A DNA stretch of 15,557 bases from Bryobacterales bacterium (lineage in GTDB: Bacteria > Acidobacteriota > Terriglobia > Bryobacterales > Bryobacteraceae): contig PKZC01000128.1 in NCBI GenBank assembly GCA_003132905.1, positions 1 to 15,557 of the forward strand, given 5' to 3'. Numbering within the stretch: position 1 is the stretch's first letter; each line of letters opens with the position of its first letter. A program made the translations under genes and the position numbers. The notes beneath the pieces are model-generated. The model was given only the letters and a program-made list of their open reading frames with translations. It had not been told where the DNA came from and did no database searches. Shown here in pieces: positions 1 to 7,195 of the stretch.

Positions 1-165
1 GGCATCAGCAAGCCCTACCTGGGCAAATTCGTCTCGGTGGCCTCGGATTGGACTCCACTGAAGCACTACACCAATTTCTTCAGCGGATTTAACAAGCCCC
101 AGGTCGATCTGTCCGACCCCTGGCAGTTCAAGAATTTTCTGATTACCGAAGGGGACGGCATTTGA
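1..165 (+). CDS. C-terminal end of an unrecognised protein (5' partial)
   Basis: Frame 1 is open from the left edge to a TGA at 163-165 and gives the last 54 residues of a protein that starts outside the window. The tail contains the stretch VSVASDWTPLKHYTNFFSGF and ends in TEGDGI, and its codon use resembles the next gene. Only 4 bases separate its stop from the ATG of the decarboxylase at 170, so the two genes are probably co-transcribed and may work in the same pathway (polyamine or amino-acid metabolism). I do not recognise the family from this fragment and do not assign a function. It is not on the list of short shadows because the frame is clean, well composed and tightly spaced to a certain gene. 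Confidence 0.7.
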   Translation, partial: GISKPYLGKFVSVASDWTPLKHYTNFFSGFNKPQVDLSDPWQFKNFLITEGDGI

Positions 166-169
166 AGCT

Positions 170-1303
170 ATGGTCCAAAAGAGACTGGTTCAATTGGCCA
201 GGAAGCACGGCACGCCGATTGTCGTCGTGGACCATAAGGTGCTTCGGGAGAACTACAACCAATTCCGAAAGTACCTGCCGCGCGTGGAAGTCTACTATGC
301 GGTGAAGGCCAACAGCGAGCCCGCGATCGTGCAAACGTTCTACGATGCCGGAGCCAGTTTCGACGTCGCCAGCATGGCGGAGTTCCTGAACGTCCACGAA
401 AAGATTGAGCATCTTCCGGCCAAGCAGCGGCAGGATTTCATCTGGGATCGCATTATTTATGCGAACCCGATCAAAGCGATTGAAACACTGGAGCAATTGG
501 ATCCATACAAGCCGTTGGTCACCTACGATAATCACGAAGAGGTGATGAAGATTGCACGCTACGCGCCGCACTCGGGTTTGGTGCTGCGGCTGCGCGTCCC
601 CAACACCGGATCGGTGGTGGAGCTGTCAAGCAAGTTCGGCGCCTTTCCCGGCGAGGCCGTGGACCTGATCGCTTTCGCTCAGAATAACAAGCTGGAGGTG
701 GAGGGGCTGAGCTTCCACGTCGGCAGCCAGTGCACAAACCCGCAGAACTACAGTCAAGCTTTGAACCTGGCCGCGGGTATTTTCGCGGAAGCCAAGACGC
801 GTGGCTTCGATCTGAAGTTGCTCGACATTGGCGGCGGATTTCCTGCCCACTACGATGACACGGTTCCGCCCTTCCGGAGACTCGCCAAAATGATCAACGC
901 CGAGTTGGACCGTCTTTTTCCCGAACCGATCGAAATTCTTGCTGAGCCGGGGCGATTCCTGGTCGCCTCGGCCGCCACCGCGGTGTCCCGGATTATCGGC
1001 AAGGCCGTCCGCGGCGGCAAGCTTTGTTACTACCTCAATGACGGCGTCTATCAAACCTATAGCGGCACGATCTTTGACCACGCAGTGTACCCTCTGAAAA
1101 GTTTCAAGAAAGGTCCCCGTCAGATCTGCTCCGTCTTCGGGCCCACGTGCGACGCCCTGGATACCATCAGCCTGGCCGAGCAGCTGCCGGACATGGAGAT
1201 CGGCGACTTGGTCTACTCGGAAAACATCGGCGCCTATTCCGCCGCTAGCAGCACTTCCTTCAACGGCTTTCCGCCGGCCAAGATCGTGCATGTGAACCAG
1301 TGA
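170..1303 (+). CDS. Fold-type III PLP ornithine/diamino-acid decarboxylase
   Basis: A 377-residue alanine-racemase-fold decarboxylase that should turn ornithine (or lysine) into putrescine (or cadaverine) with PLP in the cytoplasm. Visible motifs in order: PLP Schiff-base lysine K46 in YYAVKANSEP, HVGSQ at 183-187, the glycine loop DIGGGFP at 219-225, EPGR at 259-262 for PLP phosphate, GPTCDALD with the active-site Cys327-Asp328 that comes from the second subunit, and GAYSAASSTSFNGF near residues 354-367. Length matches bacterial ODC/LDC enzymes (about 380-390 aa). The GPTCD and GAY signatures point to ODC rather than diaminopimelate decarboxylase, which is longer. The upstream gene ends 4 bases before the ATG, suggesting an operon. 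It converges with argA, with 3 bases between the stop codons. Substrate preference between ornithine and lysine cannot be read safely. Confidence 0.93.
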   Translation: MVQKRLVQLARKHGTPIVVVDHKVLRENYNQFRKYLPRVEVYYAVKANSEPAIVQTFYDAGASFDVASMAEFLNVHEKIEHLPAKQRQDFIWDRIIYANPIKAIETLEQLDPYKPLVTYDNHEEVMKIARYAPHSGLVLRLRVPNTGSVVELSSKFGAFPGEAVDLIAFAQNNKLEVEGLSFHVGSQCTNPQNYSQALNLAAGIFAEAKTRGFDLKLLDIGGGFPAHYDDTVPPFRRLAKMINAELDRLFPEPIEILAEPGRFLVASAATAVSRIIGKAVRGGKLCYYLNDGVYQTYSGTIFDHAVYPLKSFKKGPRQICSVFGPTCDALDTISLAEQLPDMEIGDLVYSENIGAYSAASSTSFNGFPPAKIVHVNQ

Positions 1304-1306
1304 TGC

Positions 1307-2596
1307 TTATCCAAGAGTGTTCAGCTTCTTCACAAGTACTTTCGAGTTCCGTCCGCTGTGGTTGTACTTCTCGCGGCGGGCTGGCGGAAGATCGTCGGGT
1401 GTGCCTTCGGCGAAACCGCCTTTGGACTGAAAGTAAGTAAAAGTCTGCGTCGATAGCGCGATCAATTGAGTGAACCCCATTTCGCGAGCTTTATTTTCGA
1501 CGAATTGAATCAACTTTCTGCCGATGCCCTGGTTTTCTTGCGATGGATCGACATAAAGACTAGCTAGTTCGCCCTGGTGTTGGGCGGGGTACGGGTGCAA
1601 CGCCACGCACGCGACCGGGTTCTTATCGATTTCGAAGATATAGTAATCCGCCAAGTTCTTCTCAATTTCCGCGCGCGTCCGCCGGACGAGCTCTTCAGCT
1701 TCCACTGCCTTTTGGGTCAATGTCAGGATTGCCCGGATATCTTTCTTCTTGGCCGGCCGGATCTGTTCGTATTCGTTGGCGTAAATGAGCGTGCCGATGC
1801 CTTCGTTGGAGAAGACTTCGGCGAGCAGCCCTTCGTCCTGGCGGCCATTGACAATGTGGACTCGCTGCACCCCGGTGGCGCAGGCGGCGGCCGCGTAGCG
1901 AGCCTTGGAAAGCATGTCGGGGGCAAATCCGCCAGGCGCGGACTGTACAAGTTTCTGCAAATCCCCTGCCACCATCTGGCGGATCAGTCGATCGTTGTAC
2001 CGCAACCCATCCTGAGAGGTAATGAAGATCAACTTTGTCGCCTTCAATGCGCCGGCCGCCTGGACCGCGATACTGTCGGAGTTGACGCGGTACGTCTTAC
2101 CGTCGCCATCAAAACCGAGTGGCGGAACTATAGGAACAATACCCTGGTTCAACAAAGTTTGAAGAAGTTCAATATCGACACGCTCGACCTTGCCGGTATA
2201 CAGTTGGTCGACGCCATGAATGATTCCGAGCGGATGCGCGATGATGGCATTGGTGCAGGCGGCGCGGAGGTCGTTGGCCGAAAGGCCTTGCAGGATCTCG
2301 TGCGTAAGACGGTTGGCCGCTTGCAGGGCAAGCTGCAATGTCGCGGCATCGGTCATGCCGGTGCCATCCAGGTTGGACGGCTGGACTCCCTGCTTGTCGG
2401 CGAGAGCCTTAATTTGCTCCGCCGCCCCGTGCACCAGCACCACGCGGATGTTCAATGAACGCAGCACTGCCACGTCCAGGAGGATGTTCGCGAAGTTTTC
2501 GTCCGTGACGATGCCTCCGTCCACTGCAAGAATGAAGGTCTTTTCGCGGAATTGCGGGATGTAATGCAGGATCCCGCGCAGGTCGGTTAGCTTCAC
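1307..2596 (-). CDS. argA: Amino-acid N-acetyltransferase (N-acetylglutamate synthase)
   Basis: A 429-residue enzyme for the first step of arginine synthesis, acetylating glutamate with acetyl-CoA in the cytoplasm. Residues 1 to about 270 form an amino-acid-kinase fold (FILAVDGGIV near the start, VVLVHGAA, IVPIVPPLG, YRVNSDSIAVQAAGAL), which in classical ArgA binds arginine for feedback inhibition. Residues about 280-429 form a GNAT domain with the acetyl-CoA loop ENQGIGRKL and a C-terminal YNHSGRNSKVLVKKL. This kinase-GNAT order and the length (E. coli ArgA is 443 aa) separate it from plain ArgB kinases. The start is GTG at 2594-2596, and the Shine-Dalgarno sequence is weak. The gene converges on the ornithine decarboxylase, so the arginine/ornithine and polyamine branches lie tail to tail. 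No other arg genes are present. Confidence 0.93.
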   Translation of the reverse strand: MKLTDLRGILHYIPQFREKTFILAVDGGIVTDENFANILLDVAVLRSLNIRVVLVHGAAEQIKALADKQGVQPSNLDGTGMTDAATLQLALQAANRLTHEILQGLSANDLRAACTNAIIAHPLGIIHGVDQLYTGKVERVDIELLQTLLNQGIVPIVPPLGFDGDGKTYRVNSDSIAVQAAGALKATKLIFITSQDGLRYNDRLIRQMVAGDLQKLVQSAPGGFAPDMLSKARYAAAACATGVQRVHIVNGRQDEGLLAEVFSNEGIGTLIYANEYEQIRPAKKKDIRAILTLTQKAVEAEELVRRTRAEIEKNLADYYIFEIDKNPVACVALHPYPAQHQGELASLYVDPSQENQGIGRKLIQFVENKAREMGFTQLIALSTQTFTYFQSKGGFAEGTPDDLPPARREKYNHSGRNSKVLVKKLNTLG

Positions 2597-2897
2597 GTTA
2601 GCACCGAGGCGGTTGTCTTGCGGCCTGTTGCAAGCTTCAAAATTGGAGTTGGTTCCACTTTACATCGGGACGGAGCTGCTGGCAGAAACGCGCCGTACCT
2701 GCTCACCTTAACACGAGAGATGTCGGGGAGGTTTGTCGGCGAGATCAGCTGGGAGCGATGCAAATCGCCGTTATTATCGATGAGATAAACGTAGCGGTTT
2801 TGGTGAACGGTACATAGCTTTGAAGGTACTCTTAAACAAGAGCCCCAACAAATAGTTTTCTGCCGAATCGGCCGCGGGCGCACATCATCGAATAACC
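2597..2897. other. Divergent intergenic region between argA and the MBL-fold gene
   Basis: This 301-bp stretch must carry the promoters of argA (leftward) and of the MBL-fold gene (rightward). The only candidate gene is a 96-codon GTG-started leftward ORF at 2593-2883 that overlaps the argA start by 4 bases (GTGA). It includes a plausible-looking stretch around YVYLIDNNGDLH but has a basic, low-quality composition, and I do not call it a gene. A perfect short inverted repeat, CTCTT-AAAC-AAGAG, lies at 2829-2842; it has no T-run, so it looks more like an operator than a terminator. I see no convincing -35/-10 pair. Confidence 0.4.
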
Positions 2898-3893
2898 ATG
2901 CTGCTTCAGCCGGCGCGGCGGAACGGTCGCCGATATCTTAATCCTGTACCTACGAAGGTCGGGGGATTCTCGATCATCTTCAAGGTGGGGCTGCGGTTCT
3001 TTCTGGGCGCTAAGGCACGCTCACCACGCGAGCCGCTGGGTCCGTTTCATACAGACGCTACCATCTATGCCTCAAAGTCGAGTTCAGGACTACGCATCAC
3101 CTGGATGGGACATGCGACGTCGATCATCGAGATGGATGGGGTACGCATCCTGATCGACCCAGTGTGGGATGAACGCGCGGCGCCGACGAACTGGACCGGG
3201 CCGAAACGTTTTTTCCCAGCGCCTCTAGAATTGAGGAATCTTCCAGCCATCGACGCAGTGATCGTTTCGCACAATCACTACGATCACTTGGGCGCGAGAA
3301 CCATACGCGCGATGGCGCATCTGGCTGCGGTGGAGAGAGCGCGATGGATTGTGCCGCTCGGAGTAGGCGCACTGCTGAAGCAGTTCGGTGTTCCGGCGGC
3401 GCACTGCGTCGAACTGAACTGGATGGACAGCACACAAGTGGGCGCAGTGCGCGTGACGGCGCTGCCAGGGCGGCATTTTTCGGGCCGCAGCCCCTTCGAT
3501 CGCTTCGAAACGTTGTGGGCCTCGTTTGTGTTGGCCGGGCCGCAACACCGAATCTACTATGGGGCCGATTCCGGAGAGTGGGCGGGCTTCCGTGAGATTG
3601 GGGAGCAATTTGGTCCGTTCGACCTGGCCATGCTTGAAATTGGTGCTTTCGATCCGTTGTGGGCGGACATTCACATGGGACCGGAAGGCGCCGTGCGCAG
3701 CTTTCGTGCTCTGGGCGGTAATGGATTGCTGATGCCGATTCATTGGGGACTATTCGATCTGGCGCTGCACCACTGGAGGCAGCCTATCGAGTCCATCTGG
3801 CCGATAGAGGGACTGAAGCTATGGTCGCCGACGCCGGGCGTTCCTTCGGAAGTAATCACAGGCGGGGAACTGCGGTCTGAGTGGTGGCGCTGA
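2898..3893 (+). CDS. MBL-fold metal-dependent hydrolase, NAPE-PLD/RomA type
   Basis: A 331-residue metallo-beta-lactamase-fold hydrolase. The N-terminal GRRYLNPVPT segment is typical of the NAPE-PLD/RomA branch, followed by WMGHATSIIEMDGVRILIDP at 69-88, the metal motif SHNHYDHLG with H125, H127, D129 and H130, then H193 in GRHFSGR, D224 in GADSGE, H259 in DIHMGPEG and H282 in PIHWG. All expected zinc ligands are present, so it should be active. Members of this branch cleave phosphodiester or lactone bonds of lipid-like substrates, but the substrate here is unknown. There is no signal peptide, so it is probably cytoplasmic or membrane-associated. The ATG at 2898 has no strong Shine-Dalgarno sequence, but the family motif begins only a few residues later, so a large N-terminal error is unlikely. 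It appears monocistronic. Confidence 0.9.
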   Translation: MLLQPARRNGRRYLNPVPTKVGGFSIIFKVGLRFFLGAKARSPREPLGPFHTDATIYASKSSSGLRITWMGHATSIIEMDGVRILIDPVWDERAAPTNWTGPKRFFPAPLELRNLPAIDAVIVSHNHYDHLGARTIRAMAHLAAVERARWIVPLGVGALLKQFGVPAAHCVELNWMDSTQVGAVRVTALPGRHFSGRSPFDRFETLWASFVLAGPQHRIYYGADSGEWAGFREIGEQFGPFDLAMLEIGAFDPLWADIHMGPEGAVRSFRALGGNGLLMPIHWGLFDLALHHWRQPIESIWPIEGLKLWSPTPGVPSEVITGGELRSEWWR

Positions 3894-3959
3894 GGGTGGC
3901 GTCGGCCGACTGGCTGGAACGCTTTTAAGCGAGCCCGGTTCGCGTCAATTGCCCTGCAC

Positions 3960-3984
3960 TTCGCGGAGCTTAGATTCGCGGAGC
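3960..3984. repeat. Short 15-bp-period direct repeat downstream of the MBL gene
   Basis: TTCGCGGAGC occurs at 3960-3969 and again at 3975-3984, 15 bases apart, inside the 215-bp non-coding stretch 3894-4108. A perfect 10-bp palindrome GTCGGCCGAC lies at 3901-3910. I see no gene here. If the ABC ATPase gene originally ended at 4109, this stretch is its original downstream flank. Confidence 0.5.
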
Positions 3985-4108
3985 CTGAAAGATCGCCGAG
4001 CCACTTACTGAAGGCACATCGGTACCGGGAAGCCGACCAGTGTCCGGGATCAAGGCAAACGATCCATGAAAGAGTCTCGGCTGGGGGTACGCCGGCTATA
4101 ACCAGACC

Positions 4109-4667
4109 CCTTATAACCAATCCAGCGTCTCGGCCGGATGGTCGGCGCCCACCACTCGTACGAACACGTCTTCCAGCGTCTCAGAGCCGGTTCGCAATTC
4201 GGCCATGGTGCCCAATTTCACGAGCCTGCCGTCATGAATAATGGCGACGCGATCGCACAGGCGTTCCACCACTTCCAATACGTGCGACGTCAGGAACATG
4301 GTTGCGCCGCGCCGCACTTGATCGAGCAGGATCTCCTTCATCAGGCGCGCGCCCACCGCGTCCACGCCTTCAAATGGTTCGTCCAGCAAGAAGAGCTCGG
4401 GCCGATGGATCAGCGCTGCTGCCATTGCCACGCGCTTCCGCATGCCCTTGGAATAATCGCCGATCAGCTTGCCCGGTTCACCATCCAGTTCAAACAGTGC
4501 CAGCAACTCGCGCGATCGTTCGCGAGCCACCGGGCGCTCCAAGCCGTACATTCGTCCGACGAACTCGGTGAATTCCAATCCGGTGAGGTGGTCGAACAAT
4601 AGCGTTTCGTCGGGGACCAGTCCGATTTTGCCCTTTACCTGCTGGGCATGTTCGGGCATGGAAAGAC
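4109..4667 (-). repeat. 559-bp direct repeat, left copy (3' part of ABC ATPase gene)
   Basis: This segment aligns without gaps to 10903-11461, with 21 mismatches by my count (about 96% identity). The match starts two bases beyond the stop codon (shared CCTTATAACCAATCC) and ends after GGAAAGAC, where the left copy continues TCGTT and the right copy CCAAA. It covers the last 184 codons of the ABC ATPase. Twenty of the 21 differences are synonymous, and the single amino-acid change is Pro (left) versus Ala (right) in GLER[P/A]VARE. Confidence 0.97.
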
Positions 4668-4677
4668 TCGTTCTCAT
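4111..4677 (-). pseudogene. 5'-truncated ABC-transporter ATPase fragment
   Basis: The 188-codon ORF matches residues 71-254 of the intact ATPase encoded at 10905-11669, preceded by four unrelated residues (MRTS). It keeps the region after the Q-loop, the signature YSKGM, Walker B LFLLDEP and the switch histidine in TSH. It has lost the Walker A GPNGAGKTT, so it cannot bind ATP by itself. Its ATG overlaps the stop of the upstream RHGLTA-family gene as ATGA (4674-4677), so it could be translated by coupling. It is most simply a remnant left at the island edge. The near absence of amino-acid changes shows it was under selection until recently, or came from a functional gene in another lineage. 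Confidence 0.88.
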
Positions 4678-5469
4678 ATTGCGACTTCCATGGGCGGCGG
4701 GTCTGCTTGGAAACGGGGGTGGGCGGCGTAATAGAAGGGGTTTTGACGCATCAGGTGTTTTGCGTGGCGCTCGAGTTGTTCTTTTGAAAAAACGAAGCCG
4801 TCATTCCTTAAAAAAACCTCCCGGTCGTTTGAGAAAGCCGCGGGGTCCCAGGGGAGTCCTTTGTGCTGGTGGCGCAGGAAGAGTTCGGCGGATTCGGTGA
4901 GCTGGCGGCGTTCCAGGCGGTGGCGATCCTCTTGGATTTCGCGGAGCTGATCGAGCGCTTTTTGGAACTGGCGTGAGAGTCGCGAGCCGTGGAGTCCGAG
5001 TGTGGCCAGCGTGGGGATTAGGGTTTGGGGGTTGGGGTTTTGGGAGAACAGCTCGGCTTCGAGTAGCGGGATACGTTTGAGACGCCAGGCAGTGTTGGCG
5101 ATTTCGTGGACCAGTTGCGTTTCGGTGGCGGTGGCGGGGGCGTACTCGTCGAGAAATTGCTGGATGTGGCGCTGGTAGGTTTCGGGGTTTTCCGTGGGCA
5201 TGACCGCGGTTTGGGCGGTGAGACCGTGGCGCAAGGCGTTGAGGGAGGAACGTTGCTTGCCGGGTTGGGTGCGAGGGCCGGTGGAGTGGAGGGAGTTGGC
5301 GCGGTTGGTGGCGGCGCGTTGGGATTTTGTTGGGTTCGCGGAAGGCGGAACGCGGGGCGAGCGAGTCTACTTTTTCTGCGTCGGGCTGCGGGCACACGCC
5401 TCTGCGGGCTAGCCAGCGTTGAACGGGATCTATTGTTGGTGTTGCTGGAGCTTGGGCTACGGTTGCCAT
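4674..5469 (-). pseudogene. RHGLTA-family hypothetical protein, interrupted by a +1 frameshift
   Basis: The gene starts at ATG 5467-5469, with a good Shine-Dalgarno sequence (GAGG, 7 bases upstream), and reads MATVAQAPAT...SAFREPNK. The frame then has to shift at a run of four A on the coding strand (5325-5328 on the + strand) to continue as SQRAATNRANSLHSTGPR, then TQPGKQRSSLNALRHGLTAQ, and a helical C-terminal region ending at TGA 4674. Skipping one A joins the two frames into a 264-residue product, and no start codon exists in the downstream frame before the conserved motif. The STGPRT...GK...SLNALRHGL motif marks a family common in Acidobacteriota genomes with no known function. The frameshift may be real decay, a sequencing error or, less likely, programmed slippage. 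The body contains several heptad-like helices (LRRQLEEIQ-type) but no catalytic motif. Confidence 0.7.
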
Positions 5470-5645
5470 TTGTCGACCTCGTTCACCGGGATAACACGGC
5501 CGGGGATGTAGGGACCGGCGGGTGGACATAGTTTGTTGAAGGGGAAATAGAAAGCGCTGGCTGAAGTTGGTGATTGTGGGAGCGACGATCTGTAGTTGGA
5601 GGAATTCCTTTCTTGGAATGTTGATCGGTTAGGGGTAGCGGTCAT
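5457..5645 (-). CDS. Possible small protein upstream of the RHGLTA-family gene
   Basis: A 62-codon ORF starting at ATG 5643-5645 ends 13 bases inside the start of the RHGLTA-family gene, so the two could be translationally coupled. Its C-terminal half (LCPPAGPYIPGRVIPVNEVD) looks protein-like, while the first half is Ser/Asn-rich and undistinguished. It has no Shine-Dalgarno sequence that I can see. It may simply be leader sequence carrying the ribosome site of the next gene. I do not recognise it. Confidence 0.28.
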   Translation of the reverse strand: MTATPNRSTFQERNSSNYRSSLPQSPTSASAFYFPFNKLCPPAGPYIPGRVIPVNEVDKWQP

Positions 5646-5715
5646 TTTTCTGGGGGCTGGCCTTTGTCATGCAAATGGGAAGACGGAAGGTGCAGGTCGG
5701 TAAGGGCGGGTTTGG

Positions 5716-5937
5716 GTGGACCTTAGCGCGTTCTCGTTCCTAATCCCAGACCTTCTCGAAAGGGACTTCGGGCCGGATGACTTTCGTCCAATGCCATTAG
5801 TATCCGGCAGTAAGAACTTCGGCAAGTGCCTCTTCGACATACACTCACCTAACGGTTCCGACTTCAACCGACGGCCCTTCGTAATCCTATCCCGTCGGAG
5901 GGAACCTAATGAGTATCTTGTGTATGTGTTGGAGTGA
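5716..5937 (+). CDS. Possible 73-residue hypothetical protein
   Basis: A GTG-started ORF with AAGG about 10 bases upstream, encoding DLSAFSFLIPDLLERDFGPD, then a middle segment ending in DIHSPNG and a C-terminal NEYLVYVLE. Its composition is more protein-like than that of the antisense ORF in the same place. A TAA lies just upstream in frame, so it cannot be extended. It overlaps the 3' end of the convergent gene ending at 5887 by 51 bases, which counts against one of the two. No family was recognised. Apart from this ORF I see no gene between 5646 and 5886. Confidence 0.35.
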   Translation: MDLSAFSFLIPDLLERDFGPDDFRPMPLVSGSKNFGKCLFDIHSPNGSDFNRRPFVILSRRREPNEYLVYVLE

Positions 5938-6471
5938 TAGTTCCAGGCCCGTAACGATATCCTGGATGGCACGATCAGCCGAGATGAGAGAGTTCTCTAG
6001 GTCATAAACCGCCGTTTGAGCGTCGTCTAGTGCCCTGCCAGAACTTGACAAGTGCAAGGAAATCTCTTGGGCCATCGAGGTACGATCGGTACCTCTACCG
6101 AGGATCTCTCCGACGTTCAGGGCTTGGTGGGGTGGCCTCGGTGATGAGGAATCGACCAAGAGGCCCTCGAAGTCAAGAAAGTGCTTTACGATTCTTTTGC
6201 CCGCCTCTGAATGGAGTCTTCTCGCGGTTGGCAACATAGCCTTGTTAGTAATTACGAGTTGGGCGTTGGCCGGTTCGCGATACGCAAGCCTGCCTGCACG
6301 TCTATAGAGGGCAAGAATATCGCTCCAACTGTGTAGCTTCACCTCGCTTATGGTTGAACGCCTGACTGCTCGAAACACAATCTTGGAGTTCACTTTGTCA
6401 AGGAACACAAGAAAGCCTGTCCGCACCGGAAGGACGTAGTCCTCCAGATCGGTAGAGAAAGTAATTAACAT
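5887..6471 (-). CDS. Hypothetical protein, possibly the C-terminal part of a membrane protein
   Basis: A 194-residue soluble-looking protein. The ATG at 6469-6471 has AGGAG 10 bases upstream, so it could be a separate gene. It also overlaps the preceding gene by 74 bases, and the two frames join into one 326-residue protein if a single base is skipped near 6471. The middle holds alternating strands and helices (TGFLVFLDKVNSKIVFRAV, then AQLVITNKAMLPTARRLHSE, then KHFLDFEGLL). This faintly recalls the later half of Mrr-type restriction-endonuclease-like folds, but no D...ExK catalytic triad is visible (FRAVRR sits where ExK would be expected). The C-terminal third is predicted helical (ALDDAQTAVYDLENSL). 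No function is assigned. Confidence 0.6.
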   Translation of the reverse strand: MLITFSTDLEDYVLPVRTGFLVFLDKVNSKIVFRAVRRSTISEVKLHSWSDILALYRRAGRLAYREPANAQLVITNKAMLPTARRLHSEAGKRIVKHFLDFEGLLVDSSSPRPPHQALNVGEILGRGTDRTSMAQEISLHLSSSGRALDDAQTAVYDLENSLISADRAIQDIVTGLELSLQHIHKILIRFPPTG

Positions 6472-6868
6472 GATTCGTGAACTCCTGCTGGACGAGCAGC
6501 ACGAGATCGGCTTCGTCGAGTGCCAATTGTCTCAAGTCCGAGCGGCATTCGTCGGAGAATGTCAGATTGTAGTCAGTGAGACTTCGGCTGTCCTGCGTTG
6601 GATACATAAGAAGCGGATCCGCCGGCTGGATAGGTATTTGTACATTCGTCACCGAATGTTGTATTCCTTGATTGGGCTTCTTTCTCGAAATTAATACAGC
6701 GATTACGAGCGCCGCGATCCCACATGCTCCGAATGTGGTCCGAATCCAGACCGATAAGGCCGGGCCGTTAGGAACCATGGGATTTGTTCCGACCAGCCCT
6801 AGGCCTATAGCCGCAGCTGCAATCACGAGGAGCACGGCCGCAGGTTCCTTGAATTCGAGCTTGAACAT
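6398..6868 (-). CDS. Two-TM membrane protein of unknown function
   Basis: The 156-codon ORF starts with a short amphipathic segment and two hydrophobic helices, residues about 10-27 (AAVLLVIAAAAIGLGLVG) and 45-61 (TFGACGIAALVIAVLIS), the second followed by RKK, which suggests a cytoplasmic C-terminus. A soluble region containing LTDYNLTFSDECRSDLRQL and LALDEADLVLLVQQEF follows. The last about 28 residues (after EFTN) lie in the overlap with the downstream frame and look unlike natural protein, which favours a one-base frameshift joining this N-terminus to the protein at 5887-6471. Two-TM proteins with a soluble domain are common effectors in defence islands, but there is no motif here that proves that role. 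The gene is divergent from the deoxynucleoside kinase. Confidence 0.6.
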   Translation of the reverse strand: MFKLEFKEPAAVLLVIAAAAIGLGLVGTNPMVPNGPALSVWIRTTFGACGIAALVIAVLISRKKPNQGIQHSVTNVQIPIQPADPLLMYPTQDSRSLTDYNLTFSDECRSDLRQLALDEADLVLLVQQEFTNHVNYFLYRSGGLRPSGADRLSCVP

Positions 6869-7195
6869 AATCTGTCGATTCTATATCGTGCCCAGTGGTA
6901 ATAGTATGACCATCGCTATTCCGTGTCCGTCTTCGAGATGTCGAGAAACGGCGTTCGAGAAATTACTCCCCGGAAATCGGCTAGTGTGCCGGAAACTTCC
7001 CCCAAACGGACTCATGGCTAATTCCGGATAGCACGTAATACGGGCGAGGAGGGTCTGCGGGCCGCTCGATGAAGGTCGCCAACGTAGCTGGGGAATTTCA
7101 TTTGGTCCCCCGGCCTAATTTTGGGCCAAATTGGACCCTTGAGTATTCTTCTGACCGGTGAATCGTCTCTCGCGACTGGGTACACTCTATTATTG
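6869..7195. other. Divergent intergenic region upstream of the deoxynucleoside kinase
   Basis: This 327-bp region lies between the divergent membrane-protein gene and the kinase gene. No credible gene lies here; the open frames crossing it are shadows or non-conserved extensions of the kinase frame. It must contain both promoters and includes the TTGGNCC cluster described separately. Confidence 0.5.
7102..7137. promoter_or_regulatory. TTGGNCC iteron cluster and palindrome, putative operator
   Basis: TTGGTCC (7102-7108), TTGGGCC (7121-7127) and TTGGACC (7131-7137) lie on one strand with starts 19 and 10 bases apart, close to two and one helical turns. The middle one is the core of an 11-bp palindrome TTTGGGCCAAA (7120-7130). 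The cluster ends about 58 bases before the kinase ATG, a reasonable place for a regulator binding site. No regulator is identified. Confidence 0.4.

Noticed and set aside
1577..2458. 293-codon + strand ORF inside argA
   Set aside because: Antisense shadow of a clearly recognised gene; arises from GC-rich third positions.
2593..2883. Leftward 96-codon ORF upstream of argA with a 4-base overlap
   Set aside because: GTG start without a ribosome site, basic mixed composition, no recognisable motif, and it fills the only promoter space between two divergent genes.
3894..4108. tRNA or attachment site next to the island
   Set aside because: No cloverleaf could be formed and no shared core other than the 559-bp gene repeat.
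3740..4120. 126-codon leftward ORF across the MBL gene end and the ABC stop
   Set aside because: Mostly antisense to the MBL gene and without protein-like composition.
4801..5529. 242-codon leftward ORF rich in Pro/Arg
   Set aside because: Only its first part (from ATG 5469 to about 5325) is used, as the N-terminus of the RHGLTA-family gene; the rest is the wrong frame after the A-run shift.
5667..5972. 101-codon leftward ORF
   Set aside because: Ser/Arg-rich antisense shadow of the more plausible + strand ORF at 5716-5937 and of the 3' end of the gene ending at 5887.
7121..7195. N-terminal extension of the deoxynucleoside kinase
   Set aside because: The extra 25 residues show no family similarity, and the ATG at 7196 directly precedes the first strand and P-loop.
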